The notes below the pieces were generated by a model, which did no database searches, had not been told where the DNA came from, and saw nothing but the letters and a program-made list of their open reading frames with translations. A program made the position numbers and the translations under genes. A DNA stretch of 64,000 nt from Parus major (taxonomy: Eukaryota > Chordata > Aves > Passeriformes > Paridae), in contig NC_031769.1 of NCBI RefSeq assembly GCF_001522545.3, forward strand, positions 68,748,640-68,812,639, written 5' to 3'. Below are positions 43,040-55,500 of this stretch, one piece after another; positions within the stretch are counted from its first letter, which is position 1; each line of letters begins with the position of its first letter.

Positions 43040-43593
43040 GCAGCGTGGCCATCGGGTCAAGGGAGGTGATTCTGTCCCTCTACTCCACCCCCTCCTGTAG
43101 TGGGCCATCCATCTCTGAGGTCCCCAGCAGGAGGGAAGGACACTGACCTGTTGGAGCAAGTCCAGAGGAGACCAAGATGATCAGAAAGCTGGAGCACCTT
43201 TCCTAGGAGGAAAGGCGGAGAGAGTTGGGGTTATTCAGCATGGATAAAAGAAGGCTTTGGGGTGACCCAGCTGTGGCCTTCCAGTACCTAAGGGAGCCTA
43301 CAGGAAAGACGGAGAGGGACTTTTTACAAGAACATGTAGTGCCAGGACAAGGGAGAATGGATTTAAACAGAGTAGGTTTAGGTCAGATATTAGGAAAAAT
43401 TCTTCACCGTGAGGGTGGTGAGACACTGGAACAGGTTTCTTAGATAAATTGTGGATCACTGGAAGTGTTCCAGGCCATGTTGGATGAGCCTCTGAGCAAC
43501 CCGTTCTAGCGGAAGGTGTCCATGGCAGTGGGGTTGAAACTAGGTGACCTTTAAGGGCCCTTCCAACCCAAGCTGTTCTCTGGTTCTCTGACT
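43040..43593 (+). mobile_element. CR1 LINE 3' end
   Basis: The plus strand reads as the 3' part of a CR1 retrotransposon. Landmarks are 'gggaggtgattctgtccctc' near 43060, 'gtccagaggagaccaagatg' near 43160, 'gagagttggggttattcagc' near 43210, 'gagggactttttacaag' near 43310, 'gtttaggtcagatattagg' near 43378 and the terminus 'ccttccaacccaagctgttctctggttctctga' region at 43560-43593, where the repeated octamer-like tail has decayed from ATTCTRTG. Internal deletions are present and there is no coding capacity. It ends directly before the orphan CpG island. Confidence 0.85.
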
Positions 43594-43679
43594 TTAAGGG
43601 TGGGTTGTATGGTATTTTATGTACAGCTGTGTCTCCTTTCAGGCTGGCTCTTTAGGACCCCTCTGGCCAAGTGGCCCTG

Positions 43680-44050
43680 CAGTTTCATACAGCCCGGGGG
43701 TGAGGAGAGGCAAGGACTGCTGAGGGCGCCGAGGGCAGGGATGGCCTGCCAGGACCTGCGGGCTGTCGGCCGGGCTCCGCTGGCTCCGCCTCGCTTCGCT
43801 GGCCGAACAGCAAGCAAGGTTTCTTTCCTGGCTGCTGGGAGAAGGCATGCCCGGGGGAAAGAGCGGCCTTTGGAGAGAGGTGCTGGCTGCAAAGCGTGCC
43901 TTTCCCCTTGGCCCCGCTCCGGCCGCCGCCGCCGCCTCCTGAGGGCACGGCTGCCCTGCGGCGCCACCGCGCGGCCCCGCGGGACACGGCGGGACGGGGC
44001 TGGCACGGCTCCCCAGGGAGAGCCCGGAGAGCCGAGCCCTGCCTCTGCCC
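43680..44050. promoter_or_regulatory. Orphan CpG island
   Basis: A CpG-dense block with CCG/GCC runs (for example 43916-43940) lying about 8 kb downstream of the TNFRSF11A stop codon and 29 kb upstream of ZCCHC2. No first exon is recognised on either strand. Long open frames of 220-350 codons that cross it and the adjacent repeats on both strands are produced by low-complexity sequence and are not called as genes. It may be a promoter of an unannotated transcript, a regulatory CpG island, or GC-rich subtelomere-like repeat sequence. Confidence 0.55.
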
Positions 44051-44490
44051 TGCCCTGCCCCTGTTCCTGTCCTGCCCCTGCCCTGCCCCTGTCCCTGTCC
44101 TGCCCCTGCCCTGCCCCTGTCCCTGTCCTGCCCCTGTCCCTGCCCTGCCCCTGTCCCTGTCCCTGTCCCTGCCCTGGCCGCAGCGCTGGGCGCAGGCTGA
44201 CAGACAGACAGACAGACAGACAGACACACACACACACGCACGCACGCACACACACACAGCGTCCCTGTCCCTGTCCCTGCCCTGCCCCTGTCGTCCCTGT
44301 CCCTGCTCTGGGCGCAGCGCTGGGCGCAGGCTGACAGACAGACAGACAGACAGACAGACACACACACACACGCACGCACGCACACACACACAGCATACAC
44401 AGACACACGTACAGACACCCACAGAAACACACACCCACACCCAGAAACACACACACAGACACACACGGACACACACACACACGCCCACGG
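44050..44490 (+). repeat. Minisatellite/microsatellite array with a perfect 80-bp duplication
   Basis: Starts with a CCCTGT/CCCTGC hexamer array (44050-44175). This is followed by an 80-base block at 44181-44260 made of a GC-rich head, (CAGA)n, (CA)n and (CACG)n. A second hexamer patch (44261-44310) is followed by an identical 80-base block at 44315-44394, offset by 134 bases, and then a CA-rich tail to about 44490. The two 80-base blocks match at every position that I compared, indicating a recent duplication or ongoing homogenisation of a 134-base unit. Confidence 0.9.
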
Positions 44491-46799
44491 CTGCTAAAGG
44501 TGTCACATGCCCGACAGCAAAAAGCGATCTGCCTTATTTTTCCATGCAGAGCTGTCAGGTTTAAAAACATCTGCTCTGATCTTGAGCTGAAGTTATCACA
44601 GACATGACATTGGTTCCCTTCAGGAGAGCCAGCCTCCACAAAGGCATTCTTTGTGCACGCTGGCGGCATGGGACACACACCACACCAGGAATTCTAAGTT
44701 TCCATTTTGATCACGTTGCTCAAACATGAGAATGAGTCACCCACCGTACTGAAAACCATGACCTTTGTATTTACACTGAAAAAGGAATGATGAGCTTAGG
44801 ACAGGGAAAGAAAACTAGAGGGAAGGGGGAAAAAAAACAAACCCCAAACCCATAAACCACCCAAACCCAGGCATATCTTTGCTCTTTGAAAAAGAGCAGC
44901 TGATGTTATTCACATGCAAGTTAAAAAAGTTGTGGCTGTGATTTGCTTTGTTTAGTGTATCTGCATGGACTCCAAAGGAATCATGTCAACAGCTCTACAG
45001 TCCCTGCAGCAGGCATATTCTGGTCACAATAAAGCAGGGCAAAGCTTTTTGTGTCCATTCATCCAGTAAAGGAACCACGTGTGATATTTTACTTAGAAAT
45101 AAAGTCCATCTTCAATTTAGAGCAATCCTGCCCCTCAGCCATTCTCAGCAACACACAATTATCTGGCAAGGGAAAAAAAGTGGTGGTGTAGAAGAGTTGT
45201 TACTGTCAAAGTAACCAAAACATGAAAATCCAAAAGGAAACAAGACTTACAAGAGTTTTAAAAATTATTGATAGGACAGAATTCTTGAGTGTGTTTTTCC
45301 ATCTCCTCCTAAGTAAGAACAAAAAACACTAATCTGATTTCTAGTATTTTTCATCAACAAACCACCAGCTGTAGCATTTTCTACAGAGCAGACAGAAGTG
45401 CAGTGCAGTGGACCCAAATGGGACCTGTGAAAGAATACGACTTTGAAGAGAACAGACTCAAAGGGTATCAATATTTAAATATAGTAGGCCAGCCTGACCG
45501 AGAAAACCCAAGCATTTAAGTGGATTTATTTTTTTATTCCTCTGCCATACTTGGAGCATCCCTTCAGACAAAGGGGACAAAATCCTGACAATGATTGTTT
45601 TGTGTAAGTGAAGCCAATGAACTGGACAGGTTTCTAATGTATCCCTGAAGTGTGGCCCATCCAGCAGACAGGTTGGATCTATGGGGTGTGGATGAAAAGA
45701 ACAGGGGTTGCAGGAAACATTTATGAGCAGCCTGCTGAGACAATCATTAGAGCTACTTGCATCCATCTCACTCTCCAGTACATTCAAAGAGTGTTCTCAG
45801 AAGAAAATTTGGCCGTGCACCAGTGGACAGCTGCATTTTTAAGTGGAAACCCCTGTTAAATTAAAATTTTCTGTGTTATAGCATGAGCTCTACCATCTGT
45901 TGTCTAGCTCATTTATGACCAGCTAAGCTTGCAAAAAAAACAACAAAGAACTGAAATGATGCAAAAGGCAAATGTCCCTGGGGAAACTGTTTTGTATTTC
46001 CCACAGAGAGCAAGAACTTTTGTGCTTGAGTGGTGCCTACAACACTAGCAGGGAGATAAATGAATGTTAAAACTGAACAAAACCAGAGAGAATAAAGAAA
46101 GTAAGCCGCTTCCTAAGGATATGTAATTGAGAACTGTAATGGCAGGCCTGCATGCTAAAAATCACCTTCTAGATACTCATTTGAGGTGCTTCAAATAACT
46201 GAGATTTCATATAAATCGGCTTCCATTATAATCCAGTGATGATCAATAGGAACAGCACATTGATGCAGTGGTTTCTGCATTTGAAATGGTTTGTCCTCAT
46301 GTGCTGCTTATGCCAAATTTTAGTTGATTTTGTATTCACTGATTTATTTTTAAGAGAGACATACACAGGCCTGATTTCATCTGATGGAAACCCTGGATGA
46401 GTTGCCAGCTGCTTCTTCCCCTGCAGGACAGAGGAGACTGAGGTCTCATCAGGTAACAACTGATACTGGACACTGGACATGACCAAGCCTCCAGGATGCT
46501 GCTGGCCATGATGCCATTTCCAAAAGAATCAAGTTGCTGTCTTCCCCCAACATCTCTACATGGCAGTGGGAAGAGAGAACACATCTTTACGAGCTTCAGC
46601 CCTTGCCTCTCACCCTCCCCTTCTTACAGGTGGGAAATTTCAAGGCCCATTTTCAGCTACAAGATAAAGTTTGTTGACCTGTAACCAGACAAAGGCACAA
46701 CAGTGGGACACTTGGTGAATTGCTAGGTTTTTCTGTCATTTTAGAAACCAGCTAAGGAAATGGCAGCAGCTTCTAAGCTTTTGAGAAAAACAGAAAAGG
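44491..46799. other. Intergenic sequence, nothing recognised
   Basis: No exon, RNA gene or clear repeat was seen between the minisatellite and the CR1 fragments. Confidence 0.5.
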
Positions 46800-47620
46800 T
46801 GGACGAGAAGGATGTAAAAGAGTGATTTGAGGACATGGGCAAGGGGACAAATCATCTGGGTGTCTTTCAGTCAAAATCAGAGGAGTTACCATAAAGGAAG
46901 TACTTGTGGTAGCTGTCTGCTATGGAAGACTTGATGTGGAAACAGATAAAATCTTCTTCAAATAACTGAAGACTGGCAGTGGCAGCCTTGGCTGCACTGA
47001 TAAGATTATCCTAAGGAGTGTGAAGAAGGTAAGTAACAGAGTAAAACCCCAGACCTTCTTAAGAGCAGAGTTCATCTTGCTGAGGGAGCTGTCAGGAGGT
47101 ATCCTAGAAGTCTGCCTTGAAAGCCAAAGGTGTTGAGGATCACTGGGAGACTTTCAGACAGCATTCTCCAAGCACAAGAGCAGTTCATCCACTTAAGCAA
47201 GGACAGCAAGAAACCAGCCTGGTTAAACAGTGAGAAACTGAAAGAACTCAGATGCAAAAAAAAGGAACATGAGAGTGATGGAAAAAGGAACAGGCTTCCA
47301 AAGCAGAATATAAAAATACCACTCAGGCATGCAGAGATGCAGAGGGAAAGGTTAAAGTCCAGCCATAGCCTGAGCTGGCAAAAGATGTCAAGAATAGCAC
47401 GCAAGTACCAACATCCTGTACTGTGTGTTAGCAAGCAGGACAAAGAAAAGGTAGGCTCACTGTTGAGTGGGGTTGGCCAGTTAATTACAAATGACAGAGA
47501 GAGACCTGAAGATTCCTTTATGCCTTCTTTGCCTGGATCTTCAAGAGGAAGGTCATGCTTCCAAGTCTCTATGGAATCAGTGATGAAGCAAATATCTGCT
47601 GACAGTGGAACAGGGCTGAT
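46800..47620 (+). mobile_element. CR1 ORF2 fragment (region before the reverse transcriptase), plus strand
   Basis: A decayed CR1 ORF2 segment. Plus-strand peptides show blocks typical of the region between endonuclease and reverse transcriptase: 'LRELSGGI' near 47080, 'KPAWLNSEKLKELRCKKKE' near 47210-47265 and 'VGSLLSGVGQLITND' near 47450-47500. An open frame of 164 codons survives at 47130-47624 but lacks catalytic domains. The left limit is approximate. The fragment meets an oppositely oriented CR1 piece at about 47620. Confidence 0.7.
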
Positions 47621-48060
47621 TTAGCTGTGCTGGCTTCTCCCAGTTGCCTTCTTCTTCATGCCCAGAAATAGCTTCCAGGAGAGTCCACTCCATAATTTTT
47701 CAAGGTACTCAAGTGAGGTTGACTCATCTGTAATTTCCCAAATCTCTTTTTTTCCATTTTTGTAGATGGGTGTAATATTTGCCCTTTTCCAGTCAGCTGG
47801 GACTTCCCCCAAACTCCATGAACTGTCAAAGATGTTGTAGTGTGCCTCTGCAATGACATTGGCAAGCCCTCCCAGCAGCTTTGGATGCATTCTGCCATGT
47901 CCCATTGACTTGTGTATGTCCCACTTGTACAGGTGGTCCCAAACACTCCTGAGCTCCTTTGTTCTCCTCGAAAACCTTTCCAACAGTTCCTGTGAAGCTG
48001 AAATAGGAGTAATTTCATGTATGACCATATTCATATATTATATAGAAATGTGAGACCACC
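47621..48060 (-). mobile_element. CR1 ORF2 fragment (start of reverse transcriptase), minus strand
   Basis: The minus strand encodes the N-terminal part of a CR1 reverse transcriptase. It shows 'WDIHKSMGHGRMHPKLL', 'SSWSLGEVPADWKRANITP', 'IYKNGKKE', then 'STSLEYLEKLWS' and a terminal 'GRSQHS', corresponding to the usual 'KSMGPDGMHP...GEVPEDWKKANVTPVFKKGKKE...SSQHGF' order of CR1. The frame is open for 137 codons (47621-48034), unusually well preserved for a CR1 relic. No catalytic YADD-type motif is included, so it is not functional. Confidence 0.85.
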
Positions 48061-51000
48061 AATAGAAACATGAGGGAACAGACCTGTCAACTTTGATTCA
48101 AATGAAAACTGGTGCAGCACCCAGGGACCAACCAAGTGGTGAGGCAGGCTAAGAAATGAACCAGAAGAGCTGTGGTAATCCTCAGCCAAAACAAAGAAAC
48201 TATAAGGCAACTAGCCAAAAGAAGAAGAAATAAAAAAAAACAGTGTTAAAACATGTCTCACTGGACATCTGAGCATCCTCACCTACGGCAACAGGGTTCC
48301 TTAATGTTATGTGGTCATTGCCTTGTTCAAAATTGTAGAGAATTGTAATAAAGCATTTTTTTTCACAAAGTTCATGCTTAAGAATGCTCACAGTTTACAA
48401 CACAACAGATGTTTAACAATTTGACAAGTCAGCTGGAGGACCTGAAGGCAAGACTGAAGCAATGCTTGCTGCAGAAACAACACAATCATCTTGGAGGGCA
48501 CAACCAACTTGGATACCTGGCAGAAGGAAAAACCCAGCAACCTCACTATCTAAGTGAGAGCAATGGGAAACAGGGATATATGCTGGGGTCTGCCAAGGTG
48601 CTGCTGAAGGGAATTCTCCACTCACAGTAGATTATTTTTAGGGCACTGCTGCCTAATGTGCATGGAGGTATCTGATAAAATGAGAGCTCTATTAAATACC
48701 TGATAAGCATAAAGATATTTTTCTGCAGGATTCTGTTTCATGATAGACACAGGGGTGTAATTGCTCAGATACCATCAACATGATGAAAAGGAGGAAACCT
48801 GAATGGACAAGTAGAAATGACATTTTAGTGGTGCTGCTCCCAGGTATGCTGTAAGCTTTCCAGTCTCTGTGTGAATATGTACCAAAGTACACAGATTAAC
48901 AATGATTACTGTCTATTTTGATCTTCAATGCCATATTGTGTTCCATGGGGATAAGAAGGGCTGCTCCAGTGCCCTTGTTTTCCCATGGCTACATGTAGAA
49001 TTACTCCTGTTCTGCCAGGTCTGAAAGTGTCTGACTTTCAAGAACACTTAGTATATTCACCAAGGATAATTCATGTGACTCCTCAGACTAAAAGACTTGT
49101 AAAAATGCATGTTGTGCAGGAGGAAACTTCAGGAATGAGTTGGAATTGGTACCTAGTTCTCAGCAGTAAAGCATTACCACATCAGGTCTATGAGAGCTCC
49201 TATCTGGCTGGGTGCAGGTGCAGAATATGCATTGCAGAACACACTGTGGAAGGTAAGCACTTCTTGTTAAAATAATTCAACATACAAAAAATGTTACAAA
49301 AGCCTAACTATAAATGTAATCATACTCACATTTTGCTCTTTTTTATTTTTCTTTAAACAGGCAGTGGCATATAATAAGGTATTTCCCTATTTATTTAAAT
49401 AAAAGCTTCACCTTTTCTCAAATAATTATTTCAGATTTTTATTACCATTAATTATGTGTATTACAATAGCAGCCAGAAGCTTCCAAATTAGTGCCCAATG
49501 CACAGGTCCCTGTTGTACAAATAGATGCTAAAATCCACTCCCAGCTCCAAACTGATTACAAACGAAATCATGAGGATAAAGAAGTCCCTTTGGGATCCTT
49601 GTCTAAGGAGACCCAGGCAGAGACCCAGGGAACATGCAGCATGCTAATGGCTGTGATATTGTTTTTTAATTTTGAAAAAGACTCTGGAGGAAGAAAAAGA
49701 ACTATGTCTGTTAGTGCATCATGTTTCCCATATGGGACTCATTTCTTCATGTTTGCTGATGATCCTAGTTTCAGTCCTTGCTTAGTAGGAATCTGAAATT
49801 CAACAAGTGAAAAATGTGTCCTCACTGAAGACACATAGTAAATTCCCATTGTCTCCCTTCAAACCAGGATTTTGAGCCTGCTCTCCGGTGGCAGTTACAA
49901 ACCAAGGGAAGAAAGAAGCTGCAGAAGGAGAAGAAGACAGACCTGGGTAATTTACCCAAAGATGAATGCAAGAATTCAGTCCTGCCTGCCCTGTGAATGG
50001 GGCTGGTTGGATGCCTTCCAGCAGGACTGATGTCTTGGAGAATGCTTTCCAGAAAAAAGCAACTGAAAATAAGATGAATTAGGAAAATATCTATACCACC
50101 TTGCCTGAAGGTGATGGTAGTTCTGCTTCCTTGTCCCTATTGTACCAGTGCCTAGGGGATACAGAACTACTCCAGAAGAGACTAGAAAGAGGCTTTAAAA
50201 GATCCAGCAGGAAAGACAAAAGAATACCACAGACAAGAGAGCCTCAGTCACACACCTTCAGAGAGGCAGAGGTAGCTGGGGCCATCACTGAATGGCACAT
50301 TCTACCTGCCTGTCTGAGTCTAGGCTAGGGTGATCTAGTTTTTCAAAGGCCACATAGAGGTGGAAGTGACTGGCTGTTCATTTTCCCTTTTTACCAGTCA
50401 CCCAAGAGACAGTCTTGAACATTTGTACTGAACTTTACATCCCAGATATATAAACAATGCAGAATTATTAACCGGAGAGGTGAAGGTGGCTAAGCCCATC
50501 CTTTTGTTTTATGCATGAGAAGCTCATTGTGACACAGTGATCACACTGCCAGCTCTTTCCCCACAGAGAAGTACTTCTGCAAACAGCAGCTATGCAGTAA
50601 ACCCCTCAGCTTTAAAATCTTTCTGAGGAGAATCCCTCCCAACCAGAGACCTTTTCCATCAGCGAAGCCAAAACTACACTAGGAAATCCCTTTGCTGTCT
50701 GGCAGGAAACAGAGCACTTGCCCTCCTGAAGGCTCCAGCTGCAGATAGATTCCTGCAGCACTTACATCTGCAGGAGAATGTCAGAAAATTATCCCTTGTC
50801 AGGAAATCATTAAAAATATTATCTTTTTCTTTTGGGAGCTCCTTAAGACTGTTCCCTTCATTTTTCTCTCCACAGTAGCTACTGGAGAAGGCTGTAGGAT
50901 ATTGGACATGAACCAAAGCCAGCCAAGTAGCCAAGATTCCCTTCTAAATACAACTACTATTATTCTTTAATGCCAAACCTTTGGTCCCATTGCTCATCAG

Positions 51001-52172
51001 CTCCCAGTGTGACAGAGGCTACTCTCTGACTTCAGCTTACACAGGCCAGGTTCTGGAAATAGCTTCATGCTACCTAAAGTAAATCTCTGCCTATAAATGA
51101 AAATAGCAAAGGGAATGACAAAATTGTTTGGGCAGATAAAAGAACAAGTGTTTGACCCTGACCAAATTCTCCATCTTTGGGTAATCCCTCCCTCTCCTGT
51201 AACTCAGGAAATATGCACAGCTGGTAGTCACAGACTCTTTCTCCACCTGCTAGCAGCTCTTTGTCTTAAACTATAGTGATGTTATTCCTGCAGCAGTGTA
51301 CCAGGCACACATCACTCTCATCTCCAGAGGTTTGAACTCTTCTGGAGAGGTGCAGTAAGGCAGAGGTGAATCAGGGTCACTATGAATGCTCTTTGCTCGA
51401 GATTAATCTGACATGCTTTTAAAGCATATCATCTGTATTTTGCATGCTATCATCTGCCTGTGGCAGCATTACACACACACAAGTCAATAAGGGGCAGCCC
51501 AGGACCTTGGCTCTGGTGCTGATTGCTGATTTGGGACTGGAGTGTCTGCTTCCTTGGGAAAAGATGGGAAGGGATGATGCCACCTGCCACATCACTGCAG
51601 GGAGGCAAAGGTTGCAGCAGCACCATGGCTTTCTTCCACCTCCAAGACCCAGCAAAATGGGTACAGCTTAGCTGCAAAAATGAAACCCTGAGGCAGAACT
51701 CAGGGGCCGCCATGAATCCAGTCTGTGGCCACATCGTCCCCTCTCCAGGAGCACCCTGCACACCTGGCCAGCAGTGCTCTCCACCTTAGAGAGTCCCCAG
51801 ATCAACAGATCTCAGTTCCCTTTTGCCACTTGCTAGGGAGAGGTGGCAGGGAATGGGGGGCAGGCAGGGAGCCCATCTCCCTCTGGGGGAGAGGAGAAAG
51901 CCCTGCTGCTGCTTCTGCAACAGGGGCAGCGTGCCCCGCTTCACGCGTGCGCCCATCCCCATCAGCCACCTCCACCCAGAGCACCACCACCACCACCACC
52001 ACTGACATGTGCGCTGTGAGGGTCCTTCCAGCTGTCAAAGTTCCCAGGAGACACCAGGGGCAGCAACAGTCTCCCAGTCTGTTGTGACACCCAGGATTTT
52101 GGCAGCACGGCAGCAGCCTCGTCGGGGGCTGTGTGCCGGTGCCCTGGCCCACAGCGAGGACACCGTGCCCCC
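48061..52172. other. TNFRSF11A 3' flank, including probable 3' UTR
   Basis: Sequence downstream of the TNFRSF11A stop on the minus strand. Candidate minus-strand polyadenylation hexamers are ATTAAA at 50966-50971 and a cluster of AATAAA at about 49342-49347, 49390-49395 and 49438-49443. Which one is used cannot be told. A (CAC)n run at about 51983-52003 would be in the 3' UTR. No other exon was recognised. Confidence 0.45.
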
Positions 52173-52552
52173 TCAGTTCAACACCTTCTCTGAGAAGTGT
52201 CCCAGCTTCCCTTCCTCCTGCACGGGCTGGAAGGCTTGTCCACCACAGGAGGGGCCCCGCTCCTGGGCCAGGGCTCCACCAGGCCACCGTGGCCCCCCGC
52301 TCCCCGGGGCCGGGCGGGCGCCCTGCAGCTCCGCACACTTCTCCTTGTAGTGCTGGGCATTGCCGGCAAAAGTCTCGCAGCGGCTGAGGTTCTCCTCCTG
52401 CACGGGGCTGCCCACGTTCTCCTCGCTCAGCCCCGAGGCCGTCGCCCCCTCCTGAGAATTTTGGCTAAGGTAGACAACAATGATGTCGCCCTTGAAATTC
52501 ATTACTTGTCCACTTGAAATAAAGGTGGAGTTGCTGTTTCCAGTCACATTTC
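52173..52552 (-). CDS. TNFRSF11A: TNFRSF11A terminal coding exon
   Basis: Follows a strong polypyrimidine acceptor (ctccttcctcag|GAAATG) and enters in phase 1, completing a Gly codon shared with the preceding exon. It encodes 125 residues and a TGA stop at 52173-52175. The N-terminal 34 residues are the highly conserved RANK region ([16 protein letters not shown]). The IVVY motif, which in mammalian RANK is required for osteoclast commitment independently of TRAF sites, lies at 52470-52481. Two TRAF-binding PVQEE motifs are present at 52392-52406 and 52212-52226, corresponding to the two membrane-distal TRAF sites of human RANK. Between and after them the sequence is divergent and Gly/Pro-rich, and the protein continues 12 residues beyond the second motif, ending K-V-L-N. 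Confidence 0.95.
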
Positions 52553-55500
52553 CTGAGGAAGGAGGGGGGAGAAAAGAAGACATGATTAATATTTTCCCCT
52601 CACAAGGTGGACACTTAGTGCAGTGAACCTAATCTGCTGTGGTGGCTTTGTTCTTGTTCCATTATTTTTTCCCCCGTGACATGAGGATGCTTTTATAATC
52701 AATGCCTTCCACTGAGCCTCTTCATTATTTCCATTTTTGTCTTGTAAGGACAAAGTCTGTCATACGCAAGGAGCCTGTCTAGAAGGGCTGGGAACATTTT
52801 CCCTCTGAGCTGTGATCTGGGAAGCCAGAGAGAGGGGTGATGATTTCATGTTCCCTGTGCTGCCTGATGCACAAAGCTGTGTCCAATCTGCCTCTGCCAG
52901 TGGTTTGTGAGGAAATGCTAATTATTTCTGATTATGAGATTTATTTTTTCTTAGAGTCCCAGAAATCCCACTGTTTACCAAAGGGGCAATAAACTCCCAG
53001 TCAATCCTACCATTTGAGTTAGATAGCAGGATTACTAAATAAATACTGAAAGACTTAACATCAGATCACACAGTCACACAGTGTCCAAACAACACAGAGT
53101 TTATACAATTATGTTATGTAGTCCAGATCCTCCATGTAGGTACACTCTGGCATTCACCTAGCCCCTGCATGGATTTAGCTGGATATAGACTGACGCAGCT
53201 GAAGAGACAGAGTCTACATTATAGCAACTTAACAGAGTTACGGTTTCAGTCAGTCTGCCTGAGGTTAGAGATTTTTCAGCATAAATGCAATCTTTCTCCT
53301 ATTCATGGACTGGGCTGCAGACCTAAGTGACAGCAGGACCAAGCTCTGGGAATTAATAGACTTCCCTCAGAGCAGAAAGAAAATAACTGAGAACAAACTT
53401 CCAACATCAAACTAACAAGCTTGCTAAAGTCTGAAAATGAAACAAACTGAAGAAACTAAGTAAATAAAATTTTCCTAGCCTGTGAACACCCTTACTAAGA
53501 AGTGTTTTTCCTGCTGTTCTTCACTTCATCATTACTTGCAAATTACTGATTTGACTCCTTTTAGCTATTTTGTGCCTTTCTTCATTACATTCCTCCCAGA
53601 GAAATGCTGTTTTTCCAGAGGCCACAGGTGATGTTTGCACACCAGCACTGGGCCCTAGTCTCCAGCTGTGTGGAGTCAGGATCTTCTCAGAGCTGAGTCT
53701 GGCCAGCACTCAAGCATCTCTCTAATAGGCCCTCCTTAAGCAACCTTATTTATTTCACCTAAACCACTGCATTGCTAGCTCTTTGCTTTCTTTCCAAGTG
53801 CTGTTGATTAATATGAGATGTCCATAAGGGTTTTCTCTGCAGGAGTTTTTCCCTGCCGGTTCTTTCTCCTGTGTTCAATTCAGTCTGGCTGTTTGCCATG
53901 AACAAAACTCTTGGGCATAATGGCAGTACAAAAATAACTGTTTGTCTTTAAACAGATTGCCTGTTGCTTGCACAGGGTGCTGTGAAGAAAGTTACCAGTA
54001 CTCAGCACGAGATCAAAAATTTAGAAATATATGTGACAGCGGGAAGGGGAAAAAATTTAGAAATATATGTGACAGAGGGGAGGGCAGATAACACATTTAT
54101 AATGTTTAGCTGAATGTGGCTGGCAAACCTTCTGTGCTTTCTGAAGACACCATGCTGAAACAAAAGATATTTAAGGCCCAAAGGCACAGAAAATGGACAC
54201 GAGAGCTTCCTACACTGTGCAAGAAAAGTGCTTCCAACCTGAAAAGTATAAGGGACACATTCAGAGTGAAGGCATTGTTCTCTGAAGTGTTTCAGCCTTT
54301 TGATCTCTTCAGACTATCTGATATTAATAACAATGACAGATTAATTTTTGTGGTAATTTTTCACTAAGAACTGGAACAATACAGGCAAATAATTTTCTCT
54401 GAGACATTTAATGGCCTCTAGGTGGTGAGAACTGTTTGTCACTGCCAAACCAGGCTGGTTTGGGATCTGGAAGTGAAAGACTTTGCAAAACCAGATCCAA
54501 TTATGAGTCAGCTAAGTTTTCCTGCACTCATGCGTTATACTGTAGCCCTGCACAGGGCTTGAGGTGGGCCTGAATTAACCCTTCATGTTCTGACTGCCTC
54601 CAGGCTTGTGGGTTTTGAAGAACTGCTGGAAGGTTTACCTCCATCTCCAGCAGTGACCCCTGGAAGGGGTACCTGTCCAGAGGTTCACTTTGGTCTTGTA
54701 GGATTGTTATACAGGAGGGACAGAGTTTACCAATTCTCTTGTAATTTTGAGTGTTAGAGAACCAAGACCAAAACTTCATGGAATTTCCCATGGTCTTTTT
54801 CTTCCCATTTTTCATCCACCCTCTTTTGTACCATTCTGTTTTAGCATAACTGCATGCAAAGCCTCCTGGCTTCAGTTGCTTTGAAAAGCTTTACAGAAAG
54901 TTATTTTACATGCACATTTATTCCATCTGGGCATCTCACAAGGCCTAGCAAAATGACAGATGCTGATGCACCCACACGTGCAGCCCTGGCGTGGCTGGGC
55001 TGCTTCAGTGAGGAACCTATGGCTAAGCCCTATCCCGGTCCTCAAGCAACCAGGCACTGCCAGGGGGGGAGAAATTTCTCTCTGGGCAGAAAAATTACTC
55101 TGCCAGCAAGCCAGGTTACCCACAGATCAACAAACCCACACTCTGATACTGCCCACAGCTCTGTCAGTATCTTCCTGTAGTCATGTGTAATAAGCGGCAA
55201 ATTAGGAACATGGTATCTGTGCTGAGGTTTCACCAGATGGCACTGTAGCATGTACATATCCAAAGGCACAGACACGATTAAAATCCCATATAAAGAATTG
55301 TGCTGCAGATCTAAGATGGCACTTGCTAGCACAGCGCTTATATCCCGTTTGCTCTACTGCTCCTTAATATTTTCTCTTTCTCTTTGTGTCATATTTAGAA
55401 AGAAAAGCAGTACCAAATGTAACTTGACTTTCAGTTGTACCTCAAGAGTCCAACAATAATAAAAAAGATAACCTGTATTCTCTTTACTCCTGCTGCATTT

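Noticed and set aside
44181..44394. Direct repeats with a spacer, reminiscent of a CRISPR-like layout
   Set aside because: Only two copies, made of microsatellite sequence, in a vertebrate genome.
43600..44678. Several overlapping 220-350-codon frames on both strands
   Set aside because: They are made of repeat-encoded Pro/Cys/Val/Thr-His runs from CCCTGY and CA arrays, open in many frames at once, and have no known homology.
47130..47624. 164-codon plus-strand ORF as a host gene
   Set aside because: Its peptides match CR1 ORF2 blocks, so it is a retroposon relic.
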